The notes below the pieces were generated by a model. It was not told the DNA's origin, searched no databases, and saw only the letters and a list, made by a program, of their open reading frames with translations. A DNA stretch of 47,327 nt, from contig JARFNK010000034.1 of assembly GCA_029167225.1 (NCBI GenBank), positions 1-47,327 on the forward strand. The letters run 5' to 3'. The DNA is from Sphingobium arseniciresistens. GTDB lineage: Bacteria > Pseudomonadota > Alphaproteobacteria > Sphingomonadales > Sphingomonadaceae. Shown one piece after another: positions 8,460 through 17,083 of this stretch; the first letter of the stretch is position 1, and every line of letters starts with the position of its first letter. Position numbers and translations under genes: made by a program.

Positions 8460-9281
8460 TCAAAGGGAACGCGCCAGAAAATTGCGCGTGCGGGGGTCCC
8501 TCGGACTGACCAGAACTTCGGCGGCAGGCCCATGTTCGGCAATCACGCCATCCGCCATCACCGCAACGCTTCCGCCCAAATCGCGCGCAAACTGAATCTC
8601 GTGCGTGACAATGATCATCGTGATGCCGGTCTCTCGCAGCCCCTTGATGACATCCAGAACTTCATGGGTCAGATGGGGGTCGAGTGCCGACGTCGGCTCG
8701 TCAAACAGCATGAGCCTTGGCTGCATGGCGAGAGCGCGCGCAATGGCGACACGCTGTTGCTGCCCGCCCGACAGGTGGCGGGGATAGTGAGATGCCTTGT
8801 CGGAGAGCCCGACCCGCTTGAGCAGGGCATGTGCACGTTCGATGGCGTCTGCCTTGCGCTCACCACGAACACGCATCGGCGCGTCGATTATATTGCGCAA
8901 CACGGACAGGTGCGGGAACAGATTGAAATTCTGGAACACCATGCCGAAATTGCTGCGCTGCAGGGCGGTCTCCCGCTCACTGAGCCGCACGAAATGATCT
9001 CCCTTCGCGCGGCATGCGATCGGCACGTCATCAACGTAGACAACGCCACGGTCGGCCATTTCGATTGCATTGATGCACCGAAGCAAGGTGCTCTTCCCGG
9101 CGCCCGAGGGCCCCAGAAGGCAAACCGCTTCGCCTTCATGCACCTGCATGTCGACACCCTTGAGCACGATATTGTCGCCGCGGACCTTCCAGACATCTTC
9201 GATGCGGACCAACGGTCTTGCTTGGGATTTCGGCATATCCGCAGATCCTGCCCCATCCTTGATCGTGGCAGATATGGTCAT
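8460..9281 (-). CDS. Polar amino acid-type ABC transporter ATP-binding protein
   Basis: This 273-residue GlnQ/HisP-like ATPase has Walker [13 protein letters not shown]-loop [11 protein letters not shown], signature [15 protein letters not shown], Walker [14 protein letters not shown] and a switch His in IIVTHE. The family-typical FNLFPH after the Q-loop points to amino acid or opine uptake systems. The start at 9281 overlaps the permease stop by ATGA, indicating translational coupling; the longer open frame to 9380 runs inside the permease gene and is not the true start. It powers uptake with the permease at 9278-10171 and probably the binding protein at 4362. Confidence 0.93.
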   Translation of the reverse strand: MTISATIKDGAGSADMPKSQARPLVRIEDVWKVRGDNIVLKGVDMQVHEGEAVCLLGPSGAGKSTLLRCINAIEMADRGVVYVDDVPIACRAKGDHFVRLSERETALQRSNFGMVFQNFNLFPHLSVLRNIIDAPMRVRGERKADAIERAHALLKRVGLSDKASHYPRHLSGGQQQRVAIARALAMQPRLMLFDEPTSALDPHLTHEVLDVIKGLRETGITMIIVTHEIQFARDLGGSVAVMADGVIAEHGPAAEVLVSPRDPRTRNFLARSL

Positions 9282-10171
9282 GCCACGCCCCCTGCAGTCT
9301 GCTTGCGCCAACCCTTTGAATAATGTCGTTCGATATAAAATTGCGCGATGGACAAAATGCTGACCAGAAACACATACCATAGCGCCGCGACCATCAGCAG
9401 GGGCACAATCTGGAAGTTGTCGCTGTAGATCAGCTCGACGGAGTGCATCAGCTCACCCAGTGCCACCACGCTCGCCAACGAAGTGAATTTCAGTGCGCCA
9501 ATCACCTGATTGCCGGTCGGCGGCACGATGCTCTTCATGGCTTGCGGCAGAATGACGACACGAAAAGTCTGCCATGGCGTATGGCCGAGTGCCTTGGACG
9601 CTTCGGTCTGGCCTGGATCGATCGACAGAAGGCCCCCGCGGACCACCTCGGCCATATAGGCACCTTCGACCAGGCCAAGCGCCAGCATTGCCGCTGTGAA
9701 GGAGGAAATGGCTTCCGTAGCCGAGATCGAGAAGTATTTCGGTCCACCAAATGGTAATCCAAGCGATAATTCAGGAAACAGGCTTGCTAGATTGTACCAG
9801 AAGACCAACTGGACAAGCGGCGGAACACCGCGGAAGAACCAGACATAGCCGCGGGCACAAAAACCCAGCACCGGATCGCCCGAAACATTCATCACCGCGA
9901 TGACCACGCCGATGACAGCTCCGATCAGCATGACGAGTACCGTCAACTCAATCGTCATCGCCACGCCCCACAGAACCGTCGAGTCGAGCAGATATTGGGT
10001 GACGACGCCCCACTCAAAGCCCGGATTGACCAGCATCTGATATGCTATCCAGGTGATGATGAAGCCGACGAAAGCCAGTCCGGCCCACCGCCACGCGCTC
10101 GCGGCCTGGACGATACGCGGGGCCTTTGCCGCCGCTTCGTTCCTGTCCAACACTAGATTTTTCGCGGTCAT
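9278..10171 (-). CDS. Polar amino acid-type ABC transporter permease
   Basis: A HisM/GlnP-type inner-membrane permease of 297 residues with several hydrophobic segments: one near residues 30-50, then TIELTVLVMLIGAVIGVVIA and further helices. The EAA loop reads EASKALGHTPWQTFRVVILPQAMKSIVPPTGNQ (in pieces, about 195-225), the contact site for the ATPase. ATG at 10171 is chosen for GGGGA five bases upstream rather than the longer frame from 10243. It is the first gene of the permease-ATPase-LLM unit. An operator-like dyad lies about 100 bases upstream. Only one permease is present, so a homodimer is likely. Confidence 0.92.
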   Translation of the reverse strand: MTAKNLVLDRNEAAAKAPRIVQAASAWRWAGLAFVGFIITWIAYQMLVNPGFEWGVVTQYLLDSTVLWGVAMTIELTVLVMLIGAVIGVVIAVMNVSGDPVLGFCARGYVWFFRGVPPLVQLVFWYNLASLFPELSLGLPFGGPKYFSISATEAISSFTAAMLALGLVEGAYMAEVVRGGLLSIDPGQTEASKALGHTPWQTFRVVILPQAMKSIVPPTGNQVIGALKFTSLASVVALGELMHSVELIYSDNFQIVPLLMVAALWYVFLVSILSIAQFYIERHYSKGWRKQTAGGVA

Positions 10172-10266
10172 AGTTCCCCGTTCAATACAGCTTGAAACTT
10201 CCCGACCACGCCCGCATGCCAGCCTTGTTCCTGGCCCATGCAAACACGGCTACCATCTTTGATATT

Positions 10267-10284
10267 ACAATGCGTACGCCATAT
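10267..10284. promoter_or_regulatory. Putative operator, site 3
   Basis: ACAATGCGTACGCCATAT matches the frame of site 1 (ATAGTGTATACACCATAT) with the right half CATAT kept and the centre GCGTACGC still palindromic. It is about 85-100 bases upstream of the permease start and probably controls that unit. Confidence 0.55.
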
Positions 10285-10395
10285 TATTTCAGCCGGCAAG
10301 TTCTATCAACTGATGCTTGGCGAATGATCCGTCGTTCGACGTGCCGCAGATACAGTTGAGCATGGGTCGACATCCGGCCCATGGCGCACATCTCA

Positions 10396-10421
10396 GATAT
10401 ACAATGCATACGTTGCATATC
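10396..10421. promoter_or_regulatory. Putative operator, site 4, extended dyad
   Basis: GATATACAATG and CGTTGCATATC form an imperfect inverted repeat around CATA, the longest dyad of the set. It lies about 170 bases upstream of the chosen LeuC-like start, and about 115 bases from site 3 in the divergent region, so the two sites could serve opposite promoters. Confidence 0.55.
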
Positions 10422-10588
10422 TTTGCCCGATTCTTATTATAACGCACACACTGATTCGAATGACTGGGGCTCGAGTGGCTGGATCCAACCAATCCCCCCT
10501 CCTGCCGTCAAGAATGAAGGTGCCCGATGAACTTGCCGAGCCTGCATATCACCACAATGTGCCGTTCCCGTACGATGGATCGATCAGC

Positions 10589-12025
10589 ATGACCCCATCC
10601 CCGCGTACCGACGGCGACCCACGTCCCCGCACGCTTTATGACAAATTATGGGATGCGCATATCGTACACGCGAACGGCCAGGGCGAGGGCCTTCTCTATA
10701 TAGACCTTCATCTGGTGCATGAGGTGAGTTCGCCACAGGCGTTTGACGGGCTCCGGCTTGCCGGGCGCCACGTCCGCGCGCCTCATCGCACCATCGCGGT
10801 GCCGGACCACAACGTCCCGACCACACCCGACCGGCTGGATATCATCCGCGATCCTGAAGGCCGGTTACAGCTCGAAACACTGAACGACAATTGTCGACAG
10901 TTCGGCATCCCACTCATCCCAATGGCGGACATCCGGCAGGGCATCGTCCACGTCATCGGCCCGGAACTTGGCCTTACTCTCCCCGGCATGACCATAGTGT
11001 GCGGCGACTCGCACAGTTCCACGCACGGCGCGTTGGGAGCGCTCGCATTCGGCATCGGGACTTCCGACGTCGAGCATGTGCTGGCCACCCAGACGGTTGC
11101 CATGAAAAAGGATCGCAACATGTGCGTCGTTGCCGATGAAGCGCTGCCCAAAGGACTGAGTGCGAAAGATCTGATCCTCGCGGTGATCGGCAAACTCGGC
11201 ACGGCGGGCGGAACCGGCCATGTCATCGAATATCGCGGGCGGGCCTTCACTGATCTTTCTGTGGAAGGGCGGATGACGCTCTGCAACATGACGATCGAGG
11301 CGGGCGCACGCGCCGGCTTGATAGCACCTGACGAAAAGACGATCGAATATGTCCGGGGACGTGACTTCGCGCCAATAGGCGCCGCATTCGATCAGGCGGC
11401 GCAATATTGGCGTACCCTCAAGACGGATGACGATGCGCATTTTGACAAGGTCGTGCGGATCGAGACCGCTGATCTGGAGCCTCAGGTGACTTGGGGAACA
11501 AGCCCGGAGGATGCCGTGCCGATTACCGGCAGGGTTCCCGATCCGGCCGACTATGCGGATGGAGCCAAGCGCGCAGAGGTTGAAAAATCGCTCGCCTATA
11601 TGGGGCTGATGGCAGGCATGCCGCTTGAGGGGATCCGGATCGACAAGGTCTTCATCGGCTCCTGCACCAACAGCCGGATCGAAGATATGCGCGCCGCCGC
11701 CGCGGTATTCCAGAACCGGAAAATCGCGCCGGGAGTGAGCGTTTTGATTGTTCCTGGTTCCGGACTGGTCAAACGCCAGGCAGAAGCCGAAGGGCTCGAT
11801 CGCGTCTTTCTGGCAGCGGGCGCCGAATGGCGGGAACCGGGCTGTTCACTATGCCTGGGCATGAACCCGGACATTCTGGAACCAGGCGAACGATGCGCAT
11901 CCACATCAAACCGCAATTTCGCCGGGCGTCAGGGACCGGGGGGGCGCACACACCTGCTGAGCCCTGCAATGGCCGCAGCCGCAGCCGTGACCGGCCATCT
12001 TACCGATGTTCGCAAGCTGGCCTGA
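10589..12025 (+). CDS. LeuC-like hydro-lyase large subunit (aconitase family)
   Basis: The large [4Fe-4S] subunit of an isopropylmalate/citraconate/dimethylmaleate-type hydro-lyase, 478 residues from the chosen start. The opening [42 protein letters not shown] (in pieces), [15 protein letters not shown] (Cys near 357) and [10 protein letters not shown] (Cys near 418 and 421) give the three cluster ligands. The open frame runs back to 10460, but family proteins begin close to 10589. Sites for hydration and dehydration of a substituted malate or maleate are intact. It is paired with a LeuD subunit 11 bases downstream. No leuA or leuB is nearby, and the neighbours are catabolic, so a degradative paralog of LeuC is more likely than leucine biosynthesis. 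Confidence 0.88.
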   Translation: MTPSPRTDGDPRPRTLYDKLWDAHIVHANGQGEGLLYIDLHLVHEVSSPQAFDGLRLAGRHVRAPHRTIAVPDHNVPTTPDRLDIIRDPEGRLQLETLNDNCRQFGIPLIPMADIRQGIVHVIGPELGLTLPGMTIVCGDSHSSTHGALGALAFGIGTSDVEHVLATQTVAMKKDRNMCVVADEALPKGLSAKDLILAVIGKLGTAGGTGHVIEYRGRAFTDLSVEGRMTLCNMTIEAGARAGLIAPDEKTIEYVRGRDFAPIGAAFDQAAQYWRTLKTDDDAHFDKVVRIETADLEPQVTWGTSPEDAVPITGRVPDPADYADGAKRAEVEKSLAYMGLMAGMPLEGIRIDKVFIGSCTNSRIEDMRAAAAVFQNRKIAPGVSVLIVPGSGLVKRQAEAEGLDRVFLAAGAEWREPGCSLCLGMNPDILEPGERCASTSNRNFAGRQGPGGRTHLLSPAMAAAAAVTGHLTDVRKLA

Positions 12026-12036
12026 GGACGAGACAG

Positions 12037-12660
12037 ATGGAAAAATTCACGTCCTTGACCGCGATCGCCGCGCCGCTTCCGCAGGTCAACATCAACACCG
12101 ACGCCATTCTGCCCGCCCGCTATCTCAAGACCGTCAAGCGCAGCGGCTTGGGGGGAGCCGCGTTCTACACGATGCGTTTCGACGAAAACGGAGCGGAAAG
12201 ACCCGATTTCGTGCTCAACCAAGGCGCCTACCGCAATGCCCAGATCCTGATCACGGGCGCTAATTTCGGGTGTGGATCGTCGCGTGAACACGCGCCCTGG
12301 GCGTTGGCGGATTTCGGCATCCGTTGCATCATTGCACCGAGCTTCGCAGATATATTCTACCATAATTGCTTCAAGAACGGGATGCTGTGCATCACCCTTC
12401 CTCAGGCCGAGATCGATCTTTTGATCCATCTTGCGGAATCCGGCAAATCGCCCTTCGTCGTGGATTTGGAGGCGACCAGCGTTACTGCGTCTGACGGATC
12501 GGTTTTCAGGTTCGAAATTGATCCCACCAAGCGCGACAATCTTCTCAAGGGGCTGGATGAGATAGAAAAAACCCGAACATATTTACGAGAGATTGCAGAC
12601 TTCGAGGATGATAGGAGCCGACGTCAACCGTGGGCAATAAGGAAGATCGAGATTTTCTAA
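12037..12660 (+). CDS. LeuD-like hydro-lyase small subunit
   Basis: A 207-residue swivelling-domain subunit that completes the active site of the LeuC-like partner. Typical LeuD features are VNINTDAILPARYLKTV near the N-terminus, GANFGCGSSREHAPWAL (the substrate-binding Ser-Arg loop, about residues 70-86) and FADIFYHNCFKNGML. GAGGA begins at the upstream stop codon, about nine bases before ATG. It lies 11 bases after the large subunit, so the two are co-translated. Full length, no damage seen. As with the large subunit, the C4/C5-diacid substrate cannot be read from sequence; dimethylmaleate, citraconate and isopropylmaleate are the known options. Confidence 0.88.
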   Translation: MEKFTSLTAIAAPLPQVNINTDAILPARYLKTVKRSGLGGAAFYTMRFDENGAERPDFVLNQGAYRNAQILITGANFGCGSSREHAPWALADFGIRCIIAPSFADIFYHNCFKNGMLCITLPQAEIDLLIHLAESGKSPFVVDLEATSVTASDGSVFRFEIDPTKRDNLLKGLDEIEKTRTYLREIADFEDDRSRRQPWAIRKIEIF

Positions 12661-12747
12661 GTCCGACTGCAAGCGCTCGACATCCCAAATTACGCTGTTC
12701 GATCAAGCCAGTAGAATCAGAAATTTTTTATTCGTGCATGGCCGCGG

Positions 12748-15054
12748 ATGAAAATCACAATGGAACTGGCCGAAGCTCTCATCGAGCTCCGCCATGACAC
12801 ATCGCAGGAAGGTCAATTGATGCTGCTCGCCGCTCTTGCTCTGTCCGCCAATGCTCCGTTAGCCTGCACGTTGGATGGCTACCGAGGACAGGATGGACTG
12901 GTTGCCGTAAATGCCTCCGATGGCCCGACGCTGGAATGGAATGGCGACCAGGATCAACGCGTGCGTCTGCGGTTCGGGATTGAAAACGGTGTTCCGATTA
13001 TTTCCAGCCTGGACGTGCAAGGGCGTGAGGGCGGCTGGGTCAATATTTTGCGAGACGCCCACCCCGAATATCATGTGGACACCGGTGTACGGCGCATCAG
13101 CAAACAGCAACTCACGCCGCTCACCGACCTTGGCCAACCGATAACCCAGGCCGTCTTGGACCAATATCGGTGGGACTCCTTCTGGGATGCACCACTCGAC
13201 CTGTCCACCAGCAGTGGTCGCGGACGTTACGCCACCATGGTTCCGCCGAGCCAGGCCATCCCTGGCACGAACCATCCTCCCCTACCCCGCAGTTCGTCTG
13301 AAATCAGCCACGCCGATGCGAAATTCGCGGCAAAGGGTTGTAGCATCCTCACTGATGGCGCGCGGATCGTCGTCACCTTTCCTGGCGTGACGATCGGCAG
13401 TTTCGTCGGCAAGCTCCAATATACGGTGTTTCGCGGGACCAACCTGATCCGCCAGGAAGTAATCGCCCGTACCTCAGAACCTTGGGTGGCTTACAAATTC
13501 TCCACTGGGCTCAACGGCCTGCGACGCGATGATGCTACGCAATTACGCTGGCGCGACGTCGCGAACCAGTTGCAGGCTGATCGCGTGGAAGGGCTGCAGA
13601 GCAAGCAACAAACCCCGTTAGCCACCGCCAACCGCATTCTTGCCGTCCAGACCGGAGCGGGTGCACTGTCGGTTTTTCCCGAACCGCACAAATTCTTCTG
13701 GGCACGCGAAACTGCGATCAACATGCGCTATAGCTGGTATCGCAAGGACGCTGATGACAGGCTCGCGATCGGCATTCGTCAGAACGACCGTGAGGATGAC
13801 AGCGAGGATCCTGCCAACTGGGCGCTATATAGTGCCCGTCCCGGCACTGATCAGCGCATGGCGATGTTTCTCTATCCCAGCATCGGGTCGGGTGAGAACA
13901 ATATCGATGCCGCACTGAATTTCACTCATGGCGATCGCTACAAGCCGCTGACTGGCTATCAGGTGATGGCCAGCCATTATCATACCGAATTTGGCCGACG
14001 CCTTATCGCCGCGGGTGGGCCGCAGGAGAAGCTGCCCGACTTGATCGCATTGCGGGCGCTGGGAATCAACATCGTTACTCCTATCGACGCTCTCATTCTC
14101 CAGGGCTTCGGAACGAAAGTGCAGCCCCTGCCCGGCCCCGACCAGTTGAGCATCATTGCCGCGTCGGCAGCCGCAGCCCGAATCCATTCAGACAGCGATT
14201 TCCTTATCATGCCTAGCCAGGAAATCTTCGGTGGGCCGCTTGGCGGACACAGTGACCTGCTATTCAGCCATCCGACCTACTGGGACCAGCGTCAACCAGG
14301 CCAACCTTTCCAGGAACCGAGCGCTGAGCACGGCACAATCTACCATATCGGCGGCGCGGATGACCTGATGCTCATGCTTTCGCGCGAAAACGGTCTTGTA
14401 TCCATGCCGCATCCGCGGACGAAGGGATCGACTGGTTATCCAGAAGCGGTCAAGGACAAGGATTTTTTCCTCAACTCCCGGTTCGACGGTGTGGGGATGC
14501 GTTGGGGCATGGGGCTGGACGGTTCCGAGCGCCGCCTGTGCGAATATCGCTGTTGGCCTCTGCTGGACGAAATGAGCAACTGGCTGGCAGACAAGCCCGT
14601 GCCCCTGAAGCATATCATGGCCATATCTGAAGTAATGCTCGTTCGTCCCGGTGACGATATTTATGGCAGTCAACCAGTTACTTACGTAAAGCTTGCCCAG
14701 CTTCCAAAGCCGGATGACACTTCCCCCGTGATCGCCGCATTGCAGTCAGGCGACAGTTTCTGGACCACTGGCGAGGTTCTGCTTTCGGAGGTCACCGTGG
14801 TAGGAACCGGTCGACGTCGATCGGCGAGCGTCGACCTTTCGTGGACCTTTCCCCTGGACTTCATCGAACTGATCTGGGGCGATGGCAAAACCGTGGGGCG
14901 GTCGGTTATCTCCACTACGGACCTGCCACCCAATGGCTCCAAGCATTTGGAAATCCCACTCCCCCGTCACGGTGCCAAATGGTTTCGCCTCGCGGCCTGG
15001 GACGTTGCCGCCAATGGGGCCGTTTCACAGCCAATAAGGCTATCCGCCCCATGA
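12748..15054 (+). CDS. Large metallohydrolase-like protein, possible CehA/McbA (PHP-type) relative
   Basis: A 768-residue protein that I do not recognise with certainty. The N-terminal half looks beta-rich. The C-terminal half has ordered metal-ligand candidates in the style of PHP hydrolases: SHYHTEFGRRL (about residue 408), MPSQEIFGGPLGGHSD (about 490) and SMPHPRTKG (about 550). CehA-type carbaryl hydrolases have a similar length and such His-X-His, Glu and His order, so amide, ester or carbamate hydrolysis is a reasonable guess. A hydrophobic stretch at residues 25-40 followed by Cys (NAPLACTLDG) could be part of a signal if translation starts inside. It lies 87 bases after the LeuD-like gene on the same strand. 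The assignment rests on motif order only. Confidence 0.55.
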   Translation: MKITMELAEALIELRHDTSQEGQLMLLAALALSANAPLACTLDGYRGQDGLVAVNASDGPTLEWNGDQDQRVRLRFGIENGVPIISSLDVQGREGGWVNILRDAHPEYHVDTGVRRISKQQLTPLTDLGQPITQAVLDQYRWDSFWDAPLDLSTSSGRGRYATMVPPSQAIPGTNHPPLPRSSSEISHADAKFAAKGCSILTDGARIVVTFPGVTIGSFVGKLQYTVFRGTNLIRQEVIARTSEPWVAYKFSTGLNGLRRDDATQLRWRDVANQLQADRVEGLQSKQQTPLATANRILAVQTGAGALSVFPEPHKFFWARETAINMRYSWYRKDADDRLAIGIRQNDREDDSEDPANWALYSARPGTDQRMAMFLYPSIGSGENNIDAALNFTHGDRYKPLTGYQVMASHYHTEFGRRLIAAGGPQEKLPDLIALRALGINIVTPIDALILQGFGTKVQPLPGPDQLSIIAASAAAARIHSDSDFLIMPSQEIFGGPLGGHSDLLFSHPTYWDQRQPGQPFQEPSAEHGTIYHIGGADDLMLMLSRENGLVSMPHPRTKGSTGYPEAVKDKDFFLNSRFDGVGMRWGMGLDGSERRLCEYRCWPLLDEMSNWLADKPVPLKHIMAISEVMLVRPGDDIYGSQPVTYVKLAQLPKPDDTSPVIAALQSGDSFWTTGEVLLSEVTVVGTGRRRSASVDLSWTFPLDFIELIWGDGKTVGRSVISTTDLPPNGSKHLEIPLPRHGAKWFRLAAWDVAANGAVSQPIRLSAP

Positions 15055-15103
15055 GCCTTGGCAATATCACGGGGCATGGCCGCCTCCCAACGGGCGCGGT
15101 CAA

Positions 15104-16021
15104 TTGATATTTCCCGTTTGGCTTCCTGCAACCCTGCTCGCGGGGGCACTACAGGCGTGGCGAACCGCTTTACAAAAGCGTGCGCGCAATAGCCTGTCGG
15201 TCAATACGGCAGGATTGGTACGCTACTTTTACGGCATTCCCTTCGCGCTGGCATTGGTGATGCTCTATCGCCTATTCATTGCCGCTCCCTCTCTGGAAAT
15301 CGGTCAACGATTTCTGCCGCTCTGTGTCGCGGCGGGCTTCGCTCAGATCCTCGCGACCAATCTGCTTCTCATGGCGTTCTCCCATCGAAACTTCGTGGTC
15401 GGGATCGCCTATTCCAAGACAGAAGCAGTCCAGGGTGCCTTGCTTTCCTTCCTGTTACTGGGCGAACGCATGACGCCCTTGGCATGGGTCGGCATCGGAT
15501 TCGGGGTAGCTGGCGTGATGCTTCTATCGACCGGCGGAAAGCGGATGGGACCGCTCGATTTCGTCAAGGCACTGGGTCAGCCAGCCGCGATCTATGGCAT
15601 CGCATCAGGCTTTCTATTCGCGTTGACAGCGATTGGCGTCCGCAGGGCGACGCAGGAAGTAGGCGGCGGCGATCCCATCCACGCCGCGCTGATCGTGCTC
15701 GCTACGGTCGTGATCCTGCAAACGATGTTGCAAGGAAGCTATGTCCTGCTGCGTGAACCGGGGCAGATACGCGTCCTGCTTGAAAGCTGGCGGATTTCCG
15801 GACAGGTCGGGATGCTGTCTGCCCTCGGCTCGGCCTGCTGGTTTACCGGCTTTGCAACGGCACCTGTCGCGCTGGTCCGTATTGTCGGACAGGTCGAAAT
15901 CATGTTCACCATGGCGCTGGGTCATTATTATCTCAAGGAACGAATGGTCCGTAGCGAATTCATCGGTCTCCTGCTCATTGCAACGGGCGTAATCCTCGCT
16001 CTCGCAGGCTCTCTCTCCTAA
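15104..16021 (+). CDS. EamA/DMT family membrane transporter
   Basis: A 305-residue inner-membrane protein with about ten hydrophobic segments in two repeats, typical of drug/metabolite transporters of the EamA type. Visible features are ALLSFLLLGERMTPLAWVGIGFGVAGVMLLS in the first repeat (in pieces, about 108-140) and LGHYYLKERMVRSEFIGLLLIATGVILAL at the C-terminus. The frame opens with TTG at 15104; no strong ribosome-binding site precedes it, so the start is uncertain. It follows the metallohydrolase-like gene by about 50 bases and is followed by two hairpins. It probably moves a pathway substrate or toxic intermediate; direction and cargo cannot be read. Confidence 0.85.
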   Translation: MIFPVWLPATLLAGALQAWRTALQKRARNSLSVNTAGLVRYFYGIPFALALVMLYRLFIAAPSLEIGQRFLPLCVAAGFAQILATNLLLMAFSHRNFVVGIAYSKTEAVQGALLSFLLLGERMTPLAWVGIGFGVAGVMLLSTGGKRMGPLDFVKALGQPAAIYGIASGFLFALTAIGVRRATQEVGGGDPIHAALIVLATVVILQTMLQGSYVLLREPGQIRVLLESWRISGQVGMLSALGSACWFTGFATAPVALVRIVGQVEIMFTMALGHYYLKERMVRSEFIGLLLIATGVILALAGSLS

Positions 16022-16045
16022 CGGCTCCGGCAAAAGAGCATCCAT

Positions 16046-16111
16046 CCATCGCGCCTACCAAAGCGCGATGGCGCCTGCGTTCAATCCGCCCTCATGCGGC
16101 GGCGATTGAAC
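16046..16111. terminator. Two consecutive hairpins ending the LeuC-LeuD-hydrolase-EamA unit
   Basis: CCATCGCGC (16046-16054) pairs perfectly with GCGCGATGG (16063-16071) across an eight-base loop. Immediately after, GTTCAATCCGCC (16079-16090) pairs with GGCGGCGATTGAAC (16098-16111) with a two-base bulge. There is no U tract, so termination may be Rho-assisted, or the stems may protect the mRNA end. Confidence 0.5.
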
Positions 16112-16203
16112 CGACATCCCGCCGGGGAGATCACATTTTCAATTCGCCAGAAAATTATTTCCCGTCACCGACACGATTTTACGTGACTGGCCGAGTCAAT
16201 TAT

Positions 16204-16222
16204 ATAACGTATACATCATTAT
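16204..16222. promoter_or_regulatory. Putative operator, site 5
   Basis: ATAACGTATACATCATTAT keeps the GTATAC centre and the CAT right arm of the shared dyad. It is about 140 bases upstream of the first carboxymuconolactone-decarboxylase-like gene, making that gene pair a likely member of the regulon. Confidence 0.55.
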
Positions 16223-16359
16223 ACGCTCCTTCCGCGTTGCCGCAAAACATGGCAGGCGAACCGTCAAGACCGAGGGGACTGAAGTCATGACCATCGGACC
16301 TGCCCTCTTAATGCAAGCTCCGCTCGACATCATTTTTGACTCCGAGAAGGTGACATTCC

Positions 16360-17073
16360 ATGAACATTTCAAGACGGGACGCCATCATCGCTTCTGGTCT
16401 GTCATTCGCGGCTCTGAGCGCGACGAGAGCGGATGCAGCACCCCAGAAAAATGTTAAAAACAATATAGATGGGCCAGAACGATATCCGCCACTTGCTCTC
16501 GAAGACATGTATTTCGAGCAGCGCCGCGTGGTGGAACTGGTGACCAAGCGCAGGGACGGCGGGCTTGCCGGGCCGTTCATTCCTCTCGCTTATGCTCCAG
16601 CCATTCTCGATCACGAGCAAATGCTCGGAGAATATTGCCGCTTCCACACCGCCATTCCGCCGACGCTCCGGGAATGGGCAATCGTGCTTGCAGCGCGCAA
16701 CGTCAATTCCTGGGTAGTCTTCACATCTCATTCCGGGCTGGCACAACGTGCTGGAGCTGTTCGAGACGAAAAACGATGGGGGCCGCGAGGCCCGGGGATA
16801 TCCAAGGAAAAAATCGACGCGGTCGCCGCGAAGCAGCGCCCGGCGAATCTCAGCGATGACGAAACCCTGATCTATGATTTCTGTATGGGGCTTGATGCCA
16901 CTGGGGGATGCTCCGACGAAATATTTGCCCGCGCGGAATCGCGTTTCGGGAAGGCGGGCGTCCTCGATCTGGTGGCAATCTACGGTTATTACTCGACGCT
17001 GGGCTTGGTCCTCAACATGACCCACACCGTATTGCCAAATGTTGTTCCGCCTTTCTCCACGCCGCTCGACTGA
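16360..17073 (+). CDS. Exported carboxymuconolactone decarboxylase-like (AhpD-fold) protein
   Basis: A 237-residue protein with a Tat-like leader (MNISRRDAIIASG, hydrophobic stretch, ADA cleavage region near residue 26). The mature part has the all-helical carboxymuconolactone decarboxylase pattern: LREWAIVLAARNVNSWVVFTSHSGLAQRAG (in pieces) and FGKAGVLDLVAIYGYYSTLGLVLN. The Cys-X-X-Cys of peroxidase-type AhpD is absent; the position reads SWVVFTSH, keeping only the His. A redox role is therefore unlikely, and a decarboxylase or lactone-binding role is more plausible. It is followed after ten bases by a related gene, and the pair is probably controlled from site 5. The exact reaction is unknown. 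Confidence 0.75.
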   Translation: MNISRRDAIIASGLSFAALSATRADAAPQKNVKNNIDGPERYPPLALEDMYFEQRRVVELVTKRRDGGLAGPFIPLAYAPAILDHEQMLGEYCRFHTAIPPTLREWAIVLAARNVNSWVVFTSHSGLAQRAGAVRDEKRWGPRGPGISKEKIDAVAAKQRPANLSDDETLIYDFCMGLDATGGCSDEIFARAESRFGKAGVLDLVAIYGYYSTLGLVLNMTHTVLPNVVPPFSTPLD

Positions 17074-17083
17074 AGGAGTACTC

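Noticed and set aside
7485-9323. Plus-strand open frame of 612 codons
   Set aside because: It runs antisense to the LLM monooxygenase and ABC ATPase, both with clear motifs; its composition is that of a codon-shadow (His- and Arg-rich, no domain).
10589-12660. Leucine biosynthesis leuCD
   Set aside because: The family match is real, but no leuA or leuB is near, and the pair is embedded in catabolic genes with a shared operator. A degradative hydro-lyase was preferred; the gene symbol is left empty.
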